Of a stretch of 64,000 bases of DNA, positions 9,634 to 18,077 are shown piece by piece; positions within the stretch are counted from its first letter, which is position 1, and each line of letters opens with the position of its first letter. The position numbers were made by a program, and so were the translations under genes. The notes beneath the pieces are model-generated. The model ran no database searches and was not told where the DNA came from. It was given only the letters and a program-made list of their open reading frames with translations. Origin of the DNA: JAVEDQ01 sp963783105 (GTDB lineage Bacteria; Actinomycetota; Actinomycetes; Frankiales; Frankiaceae); NCBI GenBank assembly GCA_963783105.1, contig CAWAMI010000007.1, positions 124,001 through 188,000 on the forward strand, read 5' to 3'.

Positions 9634-9671
9634 TCAGCGCCCGGGACCGTGGGGACGATCCCGGGCGCTGA
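9634..9671. terminator. Hairpin between convergent fliA and glycosyltransferase
   Basis: TCAGCGCCCGGGA (9634-9646) and its exact complement (9659-9671) form a 13-bp stem with a 12-nt loop. It lies between two converging genes, so it can serve both. There is no T-run, as is common in this GC range. Confidence 0.75.
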
Positions 9672-9755
9672 CGCATGTCCGGCGCTGTTCTCGCTGTTCT
9701 CTCGTCGCCGGGTGCCGCGGCGGATCAGCGCAGGCGGGGTACACGTGGCCACGCA

Positions 9756-11192
9756 TCACCTTCGCCCGTCGAACAGCGCCCGGAGCAGGTCCCCCCACTG
9801 GTCGAGATGCCGGTCGGGAAGGAAGTGGTCGAACACCCTGCTCTCTGCGGCCGCACCCAGCTGCCGGGCGTAGGACGGGTCCTCGATCACGCGGCGAATG
9901 GCGGCGCCGCAGCCGGCGAGGTCGAAGGGGTCGTCGAGCAGGAGCCCGCAGTCTCCGTCGATGATCTGGTCGCCGATTCCTCCCACCGCGGTCGCGATCA
10001 CGGGCCGCTTCTTCCACATCGCTTCGGCCACCGTCAGCCCGAAGCCCTCGGCGATGCTCTTCTGCAGCACGACCATCGCGTAGCGCTGGAGCGCGTTGAC
10101 GATGGCCGCGTTCTCGTCGACGTCGGCGAGGGGCAGGCACACCAGGTGGATCTGTCGCCGGATGGCCGGTGAGAGCTTCGTCCACGCCTCCGCACAGGCG
10201 GCCAGTTCGGACGCGCCCTCGGGATCGTCGGAGACGCCGTGCACCGCCGGCCCGACCAGCATCAGATGCGACTCGGAGTAGGGGGCGACGTGTTCGGCGA
10301 AAGCGGTGAGGACCCCGCGCATGTCCTTCATCCGGTCCCACCGGGACACCTGCAGCACCAGGGGGACCCCGGCGGGCGGCGGCGGGCCCGTGTCGAGCAG
10401 GTCGGCCGGACGATCCACCCGGCCGGGCGTGCCGTCGCGCCGGACGAACGAGGTCCCGGCGCCGGTGGGCGCGGCGTCGAGCAGCCCGGCCCGGACGAGG
10501 ATGTCGTGGGCGACGTCGTCGCTCAGAGGCTGGTTCTTCGCCGACAGCGGGTCCAGCGAGGGCTGGATGACGAAGCAGCGATCCTGCGGCAGCCACTCGG
10601 GGATGAAGCGTGCCCGGGAGAAGACGAAGGCGTCGAAGTCCTCCAGGTAGGGGCGCAGGAAGCGCCAGCCGGTCTCCGTCCACTCGTTGGGACCGTCGGT
10701 GCCGATGTGGCAGCGCCAGACGAGCTTCGCCCCCGCCTCGCGGAGAGGCCGGGCGAGGCCGGCCGGCTGCGGGTCGTGCAGCGCGACGAGGTCGCCGGGA
10801 CGGACCAGGGGCAGGAGGTCCTCGACGTTGGCGCTCAGGGCCGACTCGTAGGCCGCGCGCTGCGCGCTCTCCAGCGGGCCGCCGTCACCGGGGTTCCCGT
10901 AGATGTGGTTGTGCAGCCGCTTCGTCACCTCGAAGAACGCCGGGTCGCCGCCGATCACGAGCCACCTGGCGTCGATGCCGAGCCCCCTCGACTGCGCCAG
11001 CAGGTTCGCCAGCATCTCGGCGACGCCACCTCCCGCGGCGGTGGAGTTCACGTGCAGGAACTCGCGGGCGCCGAGGACCTCCCACACGAGCCTCGCCTGC
11101 TCCCGCAGGTGCGTGGTCCGGTCCGGACCGATCACCGCCTCGAGCGCAGCCGGCGACTGCGAGCCCACCTGGACCTCGTGCAGCTGCGCCAT
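9756..11192 (-). CDS. Family 4 glycosyltransferase, trehalose synthase/phosphorylase-like
   Basis: A 478-residue retaining GT4 enzyme of the GT-B fold. The ATG follows GGAGGGCGGACCG. The N-terminal signature FLHVNSTAAGGGVAEML (about 46-60) is shared with TreT, which makes trehalose from NDP-glucose and glucose, and with clade-related trehalose phosphorylases. The C-terminal half has QVSRWDRMKDMRGVL (first sugar-nucleotide loop) and KSIAEGFGLTVAEAMWKKRPVIATAVGGIG, the E-x7-E type donor site. The likely product is trehalose or a related disaccharide, in the cytosol. It stands alone, with a GGGTGATCC just before its ribosome site. Confidence 0.85.
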   Translation of the reverse strand: MAQLHEVQVGSQSPAALEAVIGPDRTTHLREQARLVWEVLGAREFLHVNSTAAGGGVAEMLANLLAQSRGLGIDARWLVIGGDPAFFEVTKRLHNHIYGNPGDGGPLESAQRAAYESALSANVEDLLPLVRPGDLVALHDPQPAGLARPLREAGAKLVWRCHIGTDGPNEWTETGWRFLRPYLEDFDAFVFSRARFIPEWLPQDRCFVIQPSLDPLSAKNQPLSDDVAHDILVRAGLLDAAPTGAGTSFVRRDGTPGRVDRPADLLDTGPPPPAGVPLVLQVSRWDRMKDMRGVLTAFAEHVAPYSESHLMLVGPAVHGVSDDPEGASELAACAEAWTKLSPAIRRQIHLVCLPLADVDENAAIVNALQRYAMVVLQKSIAEGFGLTVAEAMWKKRPVIATAVGGIGDQIIDGDCGLLLDDPFDLAGCGAAIRRVIEDPSYARQLGAAAESRVFDHFLPDRHLDQWGDLLRALFDGRR

Positions 11193-11310
11193 CGGTCCGC
11201 CCTCCTGCCCGTGGATCACCCGAGCGCAGCCTGAGCGGCGGGCGAGGCTCGCACAAGGGCAACAGGTCGTCTTCCTCAGGGCCGAGGGTCGGTGACGTCC
11301 GGGCCGGCCG

Positions 11311-12042
11311 TCAGCCGTAGTAGATGGTCACCGGGATTCCAGGGAACAGCGACGACTGCAGCCGGTTGCGCGCGTTGATGGTGAGCCGTACGCAGCCGTG
11401 GCTGTCCGGGTAGCTCGGGACGAAGGTCGAGCCGTGGACGGCGAAGCCGCGGAGGAAGTACGCGGGCTTGTAGAGGGCGCCCAGGGAGCCGTACTCCCAG
11501 CCGACCGAGTTGATCCTGTAGACCCCGTAGCGCCCGGTGGGGGTGTACAGGTACGGGCTGCCGCGCTGTCCGGCTCCGGTGGACGCGTCGAGGATGCGGA
11601 TGGCCGCGCCACGATAGGTCAGGTAGAGCACCTGGCGGTTGAGGTCGACCTCCATGCCGTAGATGGGGATGCCGGTGATGATCGCGTTGAAGCGGGCCCG
11701 CGGCACGTACGGCCGGTCCAGGGCGGCCCACGTCGCGGGTCCGACGATCCCGTCGCGCGCGAGCCGGTTCACCTTCTGGAACGCGACGACCGCGTGCCGC
11801 GTGTCCTCGCCGAAGACCCCGTTCACCGGCCCGATGTCGTAGTGCAGCGCCGCCAGACGGTTCTGGAGCGTGACGACGTCGGCGCCGCCGGCTCCGGCTT
11901 GCAGCGTCGGCCGGGTCTCGCAGGCCGTCGCTGCGAAGGAGACCAGGGCCAGCACGGCGATGAGGAGGGCGCCGAACCGGAGACGACCACGACGGTTGGG
12001 TTCGGAAGCCGGGACCGGTCGGGCGAGTGACGTTTCGAGCAT
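11311..12042 (-). CDS. L,D-transpeptidase with peptidoglycan-binding domain
   Basis: A 243-residue lipoprotein-like enzyme. The hydrophobic segment at 23-40 ends in a lipobox-like FAATAC, with Cys41 as possible lipid anchor. Residues 50-110 form a PG_binding_1 repeat (VVTLQNRLAALHYDIGPVNGVFGEDTRHAV). The YkuD domain follows with His203 in AVHGS and the catalytic SHGCVRL motif (Cys217). It should form 3-3 cross-links or attach proteins to meso-diaminopimelate in the wall. The ATG used has AGGGGG eight bases upstream; a GTG nine bases earlier is possible. The role is wall maintenance, with no visible flagellar link apart from location. Confidence 0.93.
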   Translation of the reverse strand: MLETSLARPVPASEPNRRGRLRFGALLIAVLALVSFAATACETRPTLQAGAGGADVVTLQNRLAALHYDIGPVNGVFGEDTRHAVVAFQKVNRLARDGIVGPATWAALDRPYVPRARFNAIITGIPIYGMEVDLNRQVLYLTYRGAAIRILDASTGAGQRGSPYLYTPTGRYGVYRINSVGWEYGSLGALYKPAYFLRGFAVHGSTFVPSYPDSHGCVRLTINARNRLQSSLFPGIPVTIYYG

Positions 12043-12212
12043 CGCTCGCACCCCCTTCGTTTGCGGGGCAGGGGCCCCCCGTTCACTCTGCGAGCACGGC
12101 TCGTGCGGGCGAAGAGTCCTTCCTCACGAGGAAGCCGGCCGATGGACACCGGTCAGGAGGCCATAGGCCTGGGCGCAGCGGGGGAGCGGGTTCGCCGGGC
12201 GCGACGCCGGGT

Positions 12213-13634
12213 TCAGCGGGGTCCTCGACCGGGCGACGTCGCGGGCAGCTCGGGCTGCATCCCGTCCATCGCGGCCAGTGCCTTGCGCTGGAGCAGCGCC
12301 AGCTTCGTCGTGCCCAACAGGTACCGACCCACGGGGTCGTGGTGGATGGGGTTCAGCCGGCTTCGGCGGAGCCACAGGGGCATGTGGGCATGCAGATCGA
12401 TCATGTTCTGGGCGCTGACCAGCAGTGCCGACGGCAGGTCGTGCGTGGACTCAGGGTGGGGCGCGGCGCGGCAGACCCGGTTGCGCTTCGCGTCCGTCAG
12501 GTCCGACAGCTCGAGATGGGCGGTCAACGCCGCGCTGAACGTCTGCTGACACATGAATGTCGACTGCAAGGTGATGCGGCCCGCGGAGAACAGGGGCTGG
12601 GCCTCGAAGCGTCCGAGTCCGTTCGCCGAGCAATCGATGTAGAGGCTGTCGGCGGCGGCGTCGACCGACCCGGATTCGAGCTGGATCGTCGCGGCGCCGA
12701 TGCGCTCCACGCGACCCAGTCGGATCACGTTCTCGATCCGGCGGAGTGCGTTCAGCTCCCTCTCGTCGATCGTGGCGCAACGCCATTTCGACGGCAGGCC
12801 GGCGGGATCGATCCGGAAGACGACGCCCTCGCGTTCGAGCCGGAGGAAGACGTCGTCGATGTCGGTAGCGGCGATGACGCTCTCGACCATCGCCGTGAAC
12901 GTCTTCAGCACCACGCCCGGCTGCACCGTCGAACGGTTCCAGAGCCAGGCCTCGTGGGAGACGATCCACTCGATGCGCTCGGGAGCCACCCCGGAATCGA
13001 GGAGGAACAGGATCGCGTCGATCCCCGTCTTGCCCGCGCCGACGACCACGTAGCGCTGCCACGGACGCTCGATCCGTGGCAGGGCGTTGGGCGGCACCAC
13101 GCGCACGCCGGCGTCCACCTCGTACGGCGGAGGGCGGAGAACGGGGACCTCGACCGTCATGTAGGTGCCGTCCACCACCCGACGGCGGGCGGTGACCTCG
13201 AAGGCGCGGTCCTCGTCCACCGTGGACACCACACGGCCCTCTCCCCGGTACTCGCACATCGAGAGGAACCGGACGCGGCCGGTCGCCAGGAACCGGTTCA
13301 TCGCACGCTTGAAGTAGGCGACGACTTCCGGGCCGGAGGCGAGGTCCGCGCCGCCTGCGCCGAGCCGCTCCGAGTTCAGCCCGTAGAACGCCGCGGGCTG
13401 ATGCAGCGTCACGAACGGATAGGCGTCGTTCCAGTGACCCCCCGGGCTGTCCCGCCGATCGACCACCACCAGGTCCGCGTCCGGGTCCTCCGCGAGGATC
13501 ACGTCGACGAAGGCCAGGCTCATCGCGCCGGCACCGAGGACCAGGTAGTCGGTGTCCAGCCGGGTCGCCGACGTCGTTGCTGACATCGTTGCTGGCATCG
13601 TTGCTGACATCGTCGCTGACGTATTGGCCGACAT
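12213..13634 (-). CDS. FAD/NAD(P)-binding oxidoreductase
   Basis: A flavoprotein-monooxygenase-like enzyme of about 473 residues. The dinucleotide motif GAGAMS opens the domain, followed by VVDRRDSPGGHWND (end of strand 2 plus the GGHW of FAD-dependent monooxygenases). A second Rossmann motif VVGAGKTGID lies in the middle, expected for NAD(P)H. Substrate and partners are unknown. The N-terminus is odd: a 12-bp repeat encodes SATM-like units with in-frame ATGs at 13634, 13610, 13598 and 13586, and none has a clear ribosome site. The frame stays open to a GTG at 13781, but that part does not look coding. The start given is a compromise. Confidence 0.8.
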   Translation of the reverse strand: MSANTSATMSATMPATMSATTSATRLDTDYLVLGAGAMSLAFVDVILAEDPDADLVVVDRRDSPGGHWNDAYPFVTLHQPAAFYGLNSERLGAGGADLASGPEVVAYFKRAMNRFLATGRVRFLSMCEYRGEGRVVSTVDEDRAFEVTARRRVVDGTYMTVEVPVLRPPPYEVDAGVRVVPPNALPRIERPWQRYVVVGAGKTGIDAILFLLDSGVAPERIEWIVSHEAWLWNRSTVQPGVVLKTFTAMVESVIAATDIDDVFLRLEREGVVFRIDPAGLPSKWRCATIDERELNALRRIENVIRLGRVERIGAATIQLESGSVDAAADSLYIDCSANGLGRFEAQPLFSAGRITLQSTFMCQQTFSAALTAHLELSDLTDAKRNRVCRAAPHPESTHDLPSALLVSAQNMIDLHAHMPLWLRRSRLNPIHHDPVGRYLLGTTKLALLQRKALAAMDGMQPELPATSPGRGPR

Positions 13635-13665
13635 GGTTGCTGACACCGTCGCTGGCACCGCCTCA
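13569..13665. repeat. 12-bp minisatellite at a gene start
   Basis: About eight imperfect copies of a GTTGCTGACATC-like 12-mer. On the minus strand each encodes a (M/T/V)-S/P-A-T tetrapeptide, and several supply an in-frame ATG at the front of the FAD oxidoreductase. Copy changes would keep the reading frame but shift the start region. Confidence 0.8.
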
Positions 13666-13794
13666 CGTAGCGCTCGAGTGCGGTCGGAGGTCCGACCGGG
13701 ACCAATTCTCGGGTATCCGTGCCGGGGGCAGCGAGAAGGTGTTGCATCAGCCGCATCGCGTGGTGAAGACGCGATCGGCACCTAGGAGAACGCC

Positions 13795-14328
13795 ATGGTC
13801 CTCGACCCCGATGGCTGCCAGCACGCGAAGTGGCGAACCGACTTCGCCGCCAACGGCAAGCTGCATGAGTTCTGCCTGACCTGCGGCGCCGAGCGTCGCA
13901 TCTCGCAGACGGCGGACGGGGGTGAGGCGGCGCGGCTGCGCAACGGACTGCGCTGGATGCGGCACGTCGCCGCCATGAACGCGCTGGGTACCACGGCCGG
14001 GCCGCAGCAGATGCGGGCGTTGGCGGCGTTGGCGGAGAAGGTCCTCGACGGCGCGGAGCTCGCCGACTACGACAGCAGCATCGGGGCCGCTCGCGGGAAG
14101 GCGCAGGACTGGGCCAGCTCGGTCGGGATCGACCTGCGCACCGCCGACCAGTTGCAGCGCGGCGCCGGCTCCGACCCGGCGATCACCCACGAGCCGCGGC
14201 GCGGCAACGACGGCGGCGCCCTCGTCGCTTCGCTCCCGGATCCACGACCTCAGCCCGAACAGGCTCCGCCACAACCGGCCGCCGACGCCGGCCGTACCGA
14301 GGTCGTGCTGGACGGTCAGCCGAGCTGA
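13795..14328 (+). CDS. Uncharacterised protein with zinc-ribbon-like start
   Basis: A 177-residue protein starting at ATG after AGGAGAACGCC. Near the N-terminus Cys8, His10, Cys27 and Cys30 (the latter in FCLTCGAERR) could bind a metal as a small ribbon. A helical middle follows (LAALAEKVLDGAELADYDSS), then a Pro/Gln-rich tail. I recognise no family. It is divergent from the FAD oxidoreductase and converges on the minus-strand flagellar operon, so it appears to be a single-gene unit. Confidence 0.7.
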   Translation: MVLDPDGCQHAKWRTDFAANGKLHEFCLTCGAERRISQTADGGEAARLRNGLRWMRHVAAMNALGTTAGPQQMRALAALAEKVLDGAELADYDSSIGAARGKAQDWASSVGIDLRTADQLQRGAGSDPAITHEPRRGNDGGALVASLPDPRPQPEQAPPQPAADAGRTEVVLDGQPS

Positions 14329-14358
14329 CAGGTCCGGGAATCGCGGGTAGCTCGTCGG

Positions 14359-14682
14359 TCAGGACGCTTCGGCCGGGGCCTGCTCGTCCCCCTGCGGGGG
14401 CTCGGCGCCCCGCCGAGGCGCGCTGTTGAGGACGGCCAGCACCAGCGGCGCGACGATCCGTTCGATCAGCATCAGGCCGACGAGGACGATGACGGCCCGC
14501 TGGGCGGCCGCCACCAGGTCGAGCCGACCCTTCAGCAGCATCCACGCGATGGGCGCCAGGGCGATCAGCCCGAAGGTGGCGAGACCCGGACCCTGCACGG
14601 GACGGGGGATCTTCGACTTCTTCGGACCGCCCTTCGCGGCCTTGCCGGCCTTGGGCGGCTTCGTGTCCTTCTTCTTCGCCAT
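14359..14682 (-). CDS. Small lysine-rich membrane protein at the end of the flagellar operon
   Basis: A 107-residue protein beginning MAKKKDTKPPKAGKAAKGG, a strongly basic cytosolic tail. Two hydrophobic segments follow (ATFGLIALAPIAWMLL and AVIVLVGLMLIERIVAPLVLAVL), then an acidic Pro-rich tail. It begins 19 nt after the FlhF-like gene and is the last gene of the fliM-to-flhA operon, so co-expression is likely. I recognise no family. A longer frame exists upstream, but it overlaps the previous gene and does not look coding. It could be an accessory of the export gate; that is inference from position only. Confidence 0.7.
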   Translation of the reverse strand: MAKKKDTKPPKAGKAAKGGPKKSKIPRPVQGPGLATFGLIALAPIAWMLLKGRLDLVAAAQRAVIVLVGLMLIERIVAPLVLAVLNSAPRRGAEPPQGDEQAPAEAS

Positions 14683-14701
14683 GTCCGCGTCGCCGCCGGT
14701 C

Positions 14702-16000
14702 CTAGCGCAGGATGCCGGTGCGCAGGGCCAGGGCCAGCTCGGTGGCGGTGGCCGGCACCGCACGTCCGTCCACGGTCAGCGTCTGCGGCGCCACGCCGTC
14801 GACCCCGAGCCGGAGCAGGGCGAGCGCGCCGCGCAGCCCGGTGCCGCTGGCGGTCACGTCCGCCGTCGAGCTGTCCGCGGGGGCGGGAACCGTCGCGCTG
14901 ATCGCGTCGGTGAGGGCGACCAGCCAGCGCAGGTCGTCCGCGGGCTCCTCGACGGGCAGCGCGGCGAGCACGGCCTCCGGCACGCCGAGCGCCTGCAGCC
15001 GGGCCCGGCTCCAGGCCGCCGTGGCCGGAGGCCCCTGCAACGTCGCGGGACGGCCCTGCAGGGCGGCGGGGCGTCCGGTCGCGGACGGGCCGGGGGTGGG
15101 ACGAGGACGTCGCGGCTGGGTGGCGTGCGACGGAGCCGGAGCCGGAGCGGGAGCCGGAGCAGGCGCCTGCGGCACGGACCGGGTCCGCTCGTCGACGACG
15201 ACCGGGATCTCATCCGTCGCCGCATCCAGCAGGTCCAGCGCCGGATGCGGGGTGAGCTGGGGGTCGGGGGCCTCGTCGGCCTCCTCGGGCACGCGGCGCA
15301 GCGCATCGCGAACCCGCGCGGTGAAGTCGTCCCCGGCGGGAGCCGTCGTGCGCGCGGGCACGACCGCGGAGCGCCGGGCGACGGTGCGACCCGTCCGCGC
15401 GCCCGACTGGTGCCCGGACTCGGGGTTCTCGGCCTCGGTGGCCCGGGCGGCGGCGAGCGCGGCCGGGAACGCCGCGGCGAACTCCGCGGCGAAGCTCGGG
15501 TTGCCGGGCAGCTGCGGCGGCTCGAACGGCACGACCTCCGCCGGCTCGGGCTCGGCGAGGCGTTCGGCAGGGTGCTCGTCGAGGTGCTCCTCGAGCGACT
15601 CGCGCCGGTAGGCCTCCTCCTCGGCCTCCGCGCTGGCGAGCAGCGCGGCGAGGGTCGTTTCGACCGGGTCCCCGTCCCGCTCGCCGGGCGGCAGCGGGGG
15701 CCGAGCCGCGACCGACCGTGCGGAGTGAGCCGTGCCGGCTCCGCCGGGTGCGGGTGCCACCAGCACCTCGACGTGCGTGCGTCCCCGCAGCCCCTGCTTC
15801 ACGGAGCGGGCGGCGCGGACGTCGATGTCGGGGCCGAGCTCGTCGACGGCGGCCGCGACGGCCTCCTCGAGGTCGGCACCGGTGAACAGCAGGGTCCCGG
15901 CGGTCGGCCAGGTCTGGTTGCGTCCGGTCTCCTTGCGTCCACTGCGCGGAGCGCGGGACGAGCGGGACCGGCTGTCACTGGACGAGGGCGCGCTCGGCAA
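14702..16000 (-). CDS. FlhF-like protein without GTPase domain
   Basis: A 432-residue protein just after flhA, where flhF normally sits. Near the N-terminus TLLFTGADLEEAVAAAVDELGPDIDVRAARSV mimics the start of FlhF (an aldehyde-dehydrogenase-like loop followed by a helix ending in ELGPDA). The rest is long, acidic and Ala/Pro-rich, with an APAPAPAPAP run. The C-terminal 130 residues look folded (ARLQALGVPEAVLAALPVEEP). No P-loop or other SRP-GTPase motif is seen. The start is TTG with GGGGTGAT before it, overlapping the flhA stop by 26 nt; no ATG or GTG alternative is in frame. A degenerate or specialised FlhF is inferred. Confidence 0.65.
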   Translation of the reverse strand: MPSAPSSSDSRSRSSRAPRSGRKETGRNQTWPTAGTLLFTGADLEEAVAAAVDELGPDIDVRAARSVKQGLRGRTHVEVLVAPAPGGAGTAHSARSVAARPPLPPGERDGDPVETTLAALLASAEAEEEAYRRESLEEHLDEHPAERLAEPEPAEVVPFEPPQLPGNPSFAAEFAAAFPAALAAARATEAENPESGHQSGARTGRTVARRSAVVPARTTAPAGDDFTARVRDALRRVPEEADEAPDPQLTPHPALDLLDAATDEIPVVVDERTRSVPQAPAPAPAPAPAPSHATQPRRPRPTPGPSATGRPAALQGRPATLQGPPATAAWSRARLQALGVPEAVLAALPVEEPADDLRWLVALTDAISATVPAPADSSTADVTASGTGLRGALALLRLGVDGVAPQTLTVDGRAVPATATELALALRTGILR

Positions 16001-18077
16001 GGCGGATCACCCCTACGGGCTCGATGGACACCGAGCGGGAGAGCTCGGAGTAGGACAACACCTTCAGATCGGGACGTGCGGTGGCCAGCAGCCGCCGGAT
16101 GCACACGCGCAGCTGCGCGGCGCAGACCAGCACGGGCCGGTGGCCGAGGTTCTCGGCGGCCGAGATGGCGGAGCCGATGCCCTCGATGAGCGCCTCCATC
16201 CGGACCGGGTCGACGGCGAGCCAGCTGCCGCCGTCGCCGGAGCGCACCGCTTCGAGCAGCGACTGCTCGAGCAGCGGCTCGAACGTCAGCGCCTTCAGGT
16301 TGCCCCCGGTCGCGGCGGCCGCGCAGATGCCGGGGCCCAACACGGCACGCGCGGACTCGACGAGCATCTCCGGGCTGCGGGTCTCGCGTGCCTTGGACGT
16401 GATGGCCTCGAGGATGCGGGTGAGGTCGCGGATCGGGACTCCCTCGTCGAGGAGCTCCCGCAGCACCCGCTGCACCTCGGCCAGCGAGAGCCCCTCGCCG
16501 CCGATCTCCTCGGCCAGCGCGGGCGCCGACTCCTTGACGCTCTCGACCAGCGCGGCGACGTCCTGCCGGCTGAGCAGGTCGCGCGCGGTCCGGCGGATCA
16601 CCTCGGACAGGTGCGTCACGATGACCGACGCCCGGTCGATGACCGTCGCGCCCTCGAGCGCGAGGACGTCCGCGATCTCGCTGCTCATCCAGGTCGCCGG
16701 CAGACCGAAGACCGGGTCGATGGTGGCGCGCCCGGCCAGGCCGGCCCACTGGTTCTCGCCGAGCACCATCGAGTGCCCGGGCGGGGCCTCGCCGCGGGCC
16801 ACCTCGACGCCGTGCACCTTCACCGCGTAGGTCTCGGGCGGCAGGGTCACCTGGTCGCGGGTGCGGATCGGTGGGACGACGAGGCCGAGGTCGCCGGCGA
16901 TCCGGCGACGCAGCGCGCGGACCCGCTCCATCAGGCCGCCACCGCGGGCCGGGTCGAGCAGGTCGAGCAGGTCGGGAGCGAGCTCGAGTTCGAGCGGTTC
17001 GACCCGCAGGTTGGTCATCAGGTCGTCCTCGCCGGCGGCGGGAGCGGGGGTCGCCTCGGCGGCGTCGGCCGCGTCCTTCACGGCGGCGTCGGCGGCCTTA
17101 CGCCGGGACGCGAGGAACGCCAGGATGCCGGCGATGGTGAGGAAGGGGAGCTTCGGCAGCCCGGGCAGCAGGCCGAGGATCGCGACCCCGACCGCCGCGA
17201 TGCGCAGCGCCTGCTGGGATCCGGCCAGCTGGCTGGCCAGGTCGCCACCGAGGCCGCCGTTGTCGTCGTTGCGGACGCGGGTGACGACGATGCCGGAAGC
17301 GACGGAGATGAGCAGCGCCGGCACCTGCGAGACGAGACCGTCGCCGACCGAGAGCAGCGCGTACTTCGAGATCGCCTCGCTCACCGGCAGGCCGTGCATC
17401 GCCATGCCGATGACGAACCCGCCGAGCAGGTTGATCAGCACGATGACGATGCCCGCCATGGCGTCGCCCTTGACGAACTTGGACGCACCGTCCATCGCGC
17501 CGTAGAAATCGGCCTCGCGGCCGACGTCGGCCCGCCGCTGCTTGGCCTCGTCCTCGCTGATCAGCCCGGCGTTCAGGTCGGCGTCGATCGCCATCTGCTT
17601 GCCGGGCATCGCGTCCAGGGTGAAGCGGGCGGTGACCTCGGCGACGCGTCCAGCACCGGCGGTGATGACCGCGAACTGGATGACGACCAGGATCAGGAAG
17701 ATCACCAGGCCGACGACCAGGTTGCCGCCGACGACGAAGTTGCCGAACGCCTCGATCACGTGGCCGGCGTCGCCGTGCAGCAGGATCAGCCGGGTCGAGG
17801 AGATGTTCAGCGACAGCCGGACCAGCGTCGTGACCAGCAGCAGCGCCGGGAAGACGGAGAAGTCGAGTGCCCGCTGCACCACCATCGAGGTGAGCAGGAT
17901 GACCACGGCCAGGCTGATGTTGGCCGCGAGCAGCATGTCGAGCAGCACCTTGGGCAGCGGCACGACCATCGTGATGACGACGCAGACGAGCAGCAGCGGG
18001 ATGCCGACCGACGCGACCCGGTTGCGGGCGCGCTTGCCGGGGGCGCCCGCGCCCGAGGCTGCTTCCACACTGCTCAT
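15975..18077 (-). CDS. flhA: Flagellar export gate protein FlhA
   Basis: A 700-residue FHIPEP protein of normal length. The first 320 residues hold about eight membrane helices and the signature RLSLNISSTRLIL...GDAGHVIEAFGNFVVGGN. The FHIPEP loop AEVTARFTLDAMPGKQMAIDADLNAG lies between helices. The C-terminal cytosolic domain (about 345-700) forms the ring that docks chaperone-substrate complexes. It uses the proton motive force to drive export of rod, hook and filament subunits. Its ATG overlaps the flhB stop as ATGA, so the two are translationally coupled. Confidence 0.98.
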   Translation of the reverse strand: MSSVEAASGAGAPGKRARNRVASVGIPLLLVCVVITMVVPLPKVLLDMLLAANISLAVVILLTSMVVQRALDFSVFPALLLVTTLVRLSLNISSTRLILLHGDAGHVIEAFGNFVVGGNLVVGLVIFLILVVIQFAVITAGAGRVAEVTARFTLDAMPGKQMAIDADLNAGLISEDEAKQRRADVGREADFYGAMDGASKFVKGDAMAGIVIVLINLLGGFVIGMAMHGLPVSEAISKYALLSVGDGLVSQVPALLISVASGIVVTRVRNDDNGGLGGDLASQLAGSQQALRIAAVGVAILGLLPGLPKLPFLTIAGILAFLASRRKAADAAVKDAADAAEATPAPAAGEDDLMTNLRVEPLELELAPDLLDLLDPARGGGLMERVRALRRRIAGDLGLVVPPIRTRDQVTLPPETYAVKVHGVEVARGEAPPGHSMVLGENQWAGLAGRATIDPVFGLPATWMSSEIADVLALEGATVIDRASVIVTHLSEVIRRTARDLLSRQDVAALVESVKESAPALAEEIGGEGLSLAEVQRVLRELLDEGVPIRDLTRILEAITSKARETRSPEMLVESARAVLGPGICAAAATGGNLKALTFEPLLEQSLLEAVRSGDGGSWLAVDPVRMEALIEGIGSAISAAENLGHRPVLVCAAQLRVCIRRLLATARPDLKVLSYSELSRSVSIEPVGVIRLAERALVQ

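Noticed and set aside
11214..11221. GATCACCC before the trehalose-type glycosyltransferase as another flagellar box
   Set aside because: No sigma28-like promoter lies at the right distance and the gene has no motility link. One or two chance matches are expected in 64 kb.
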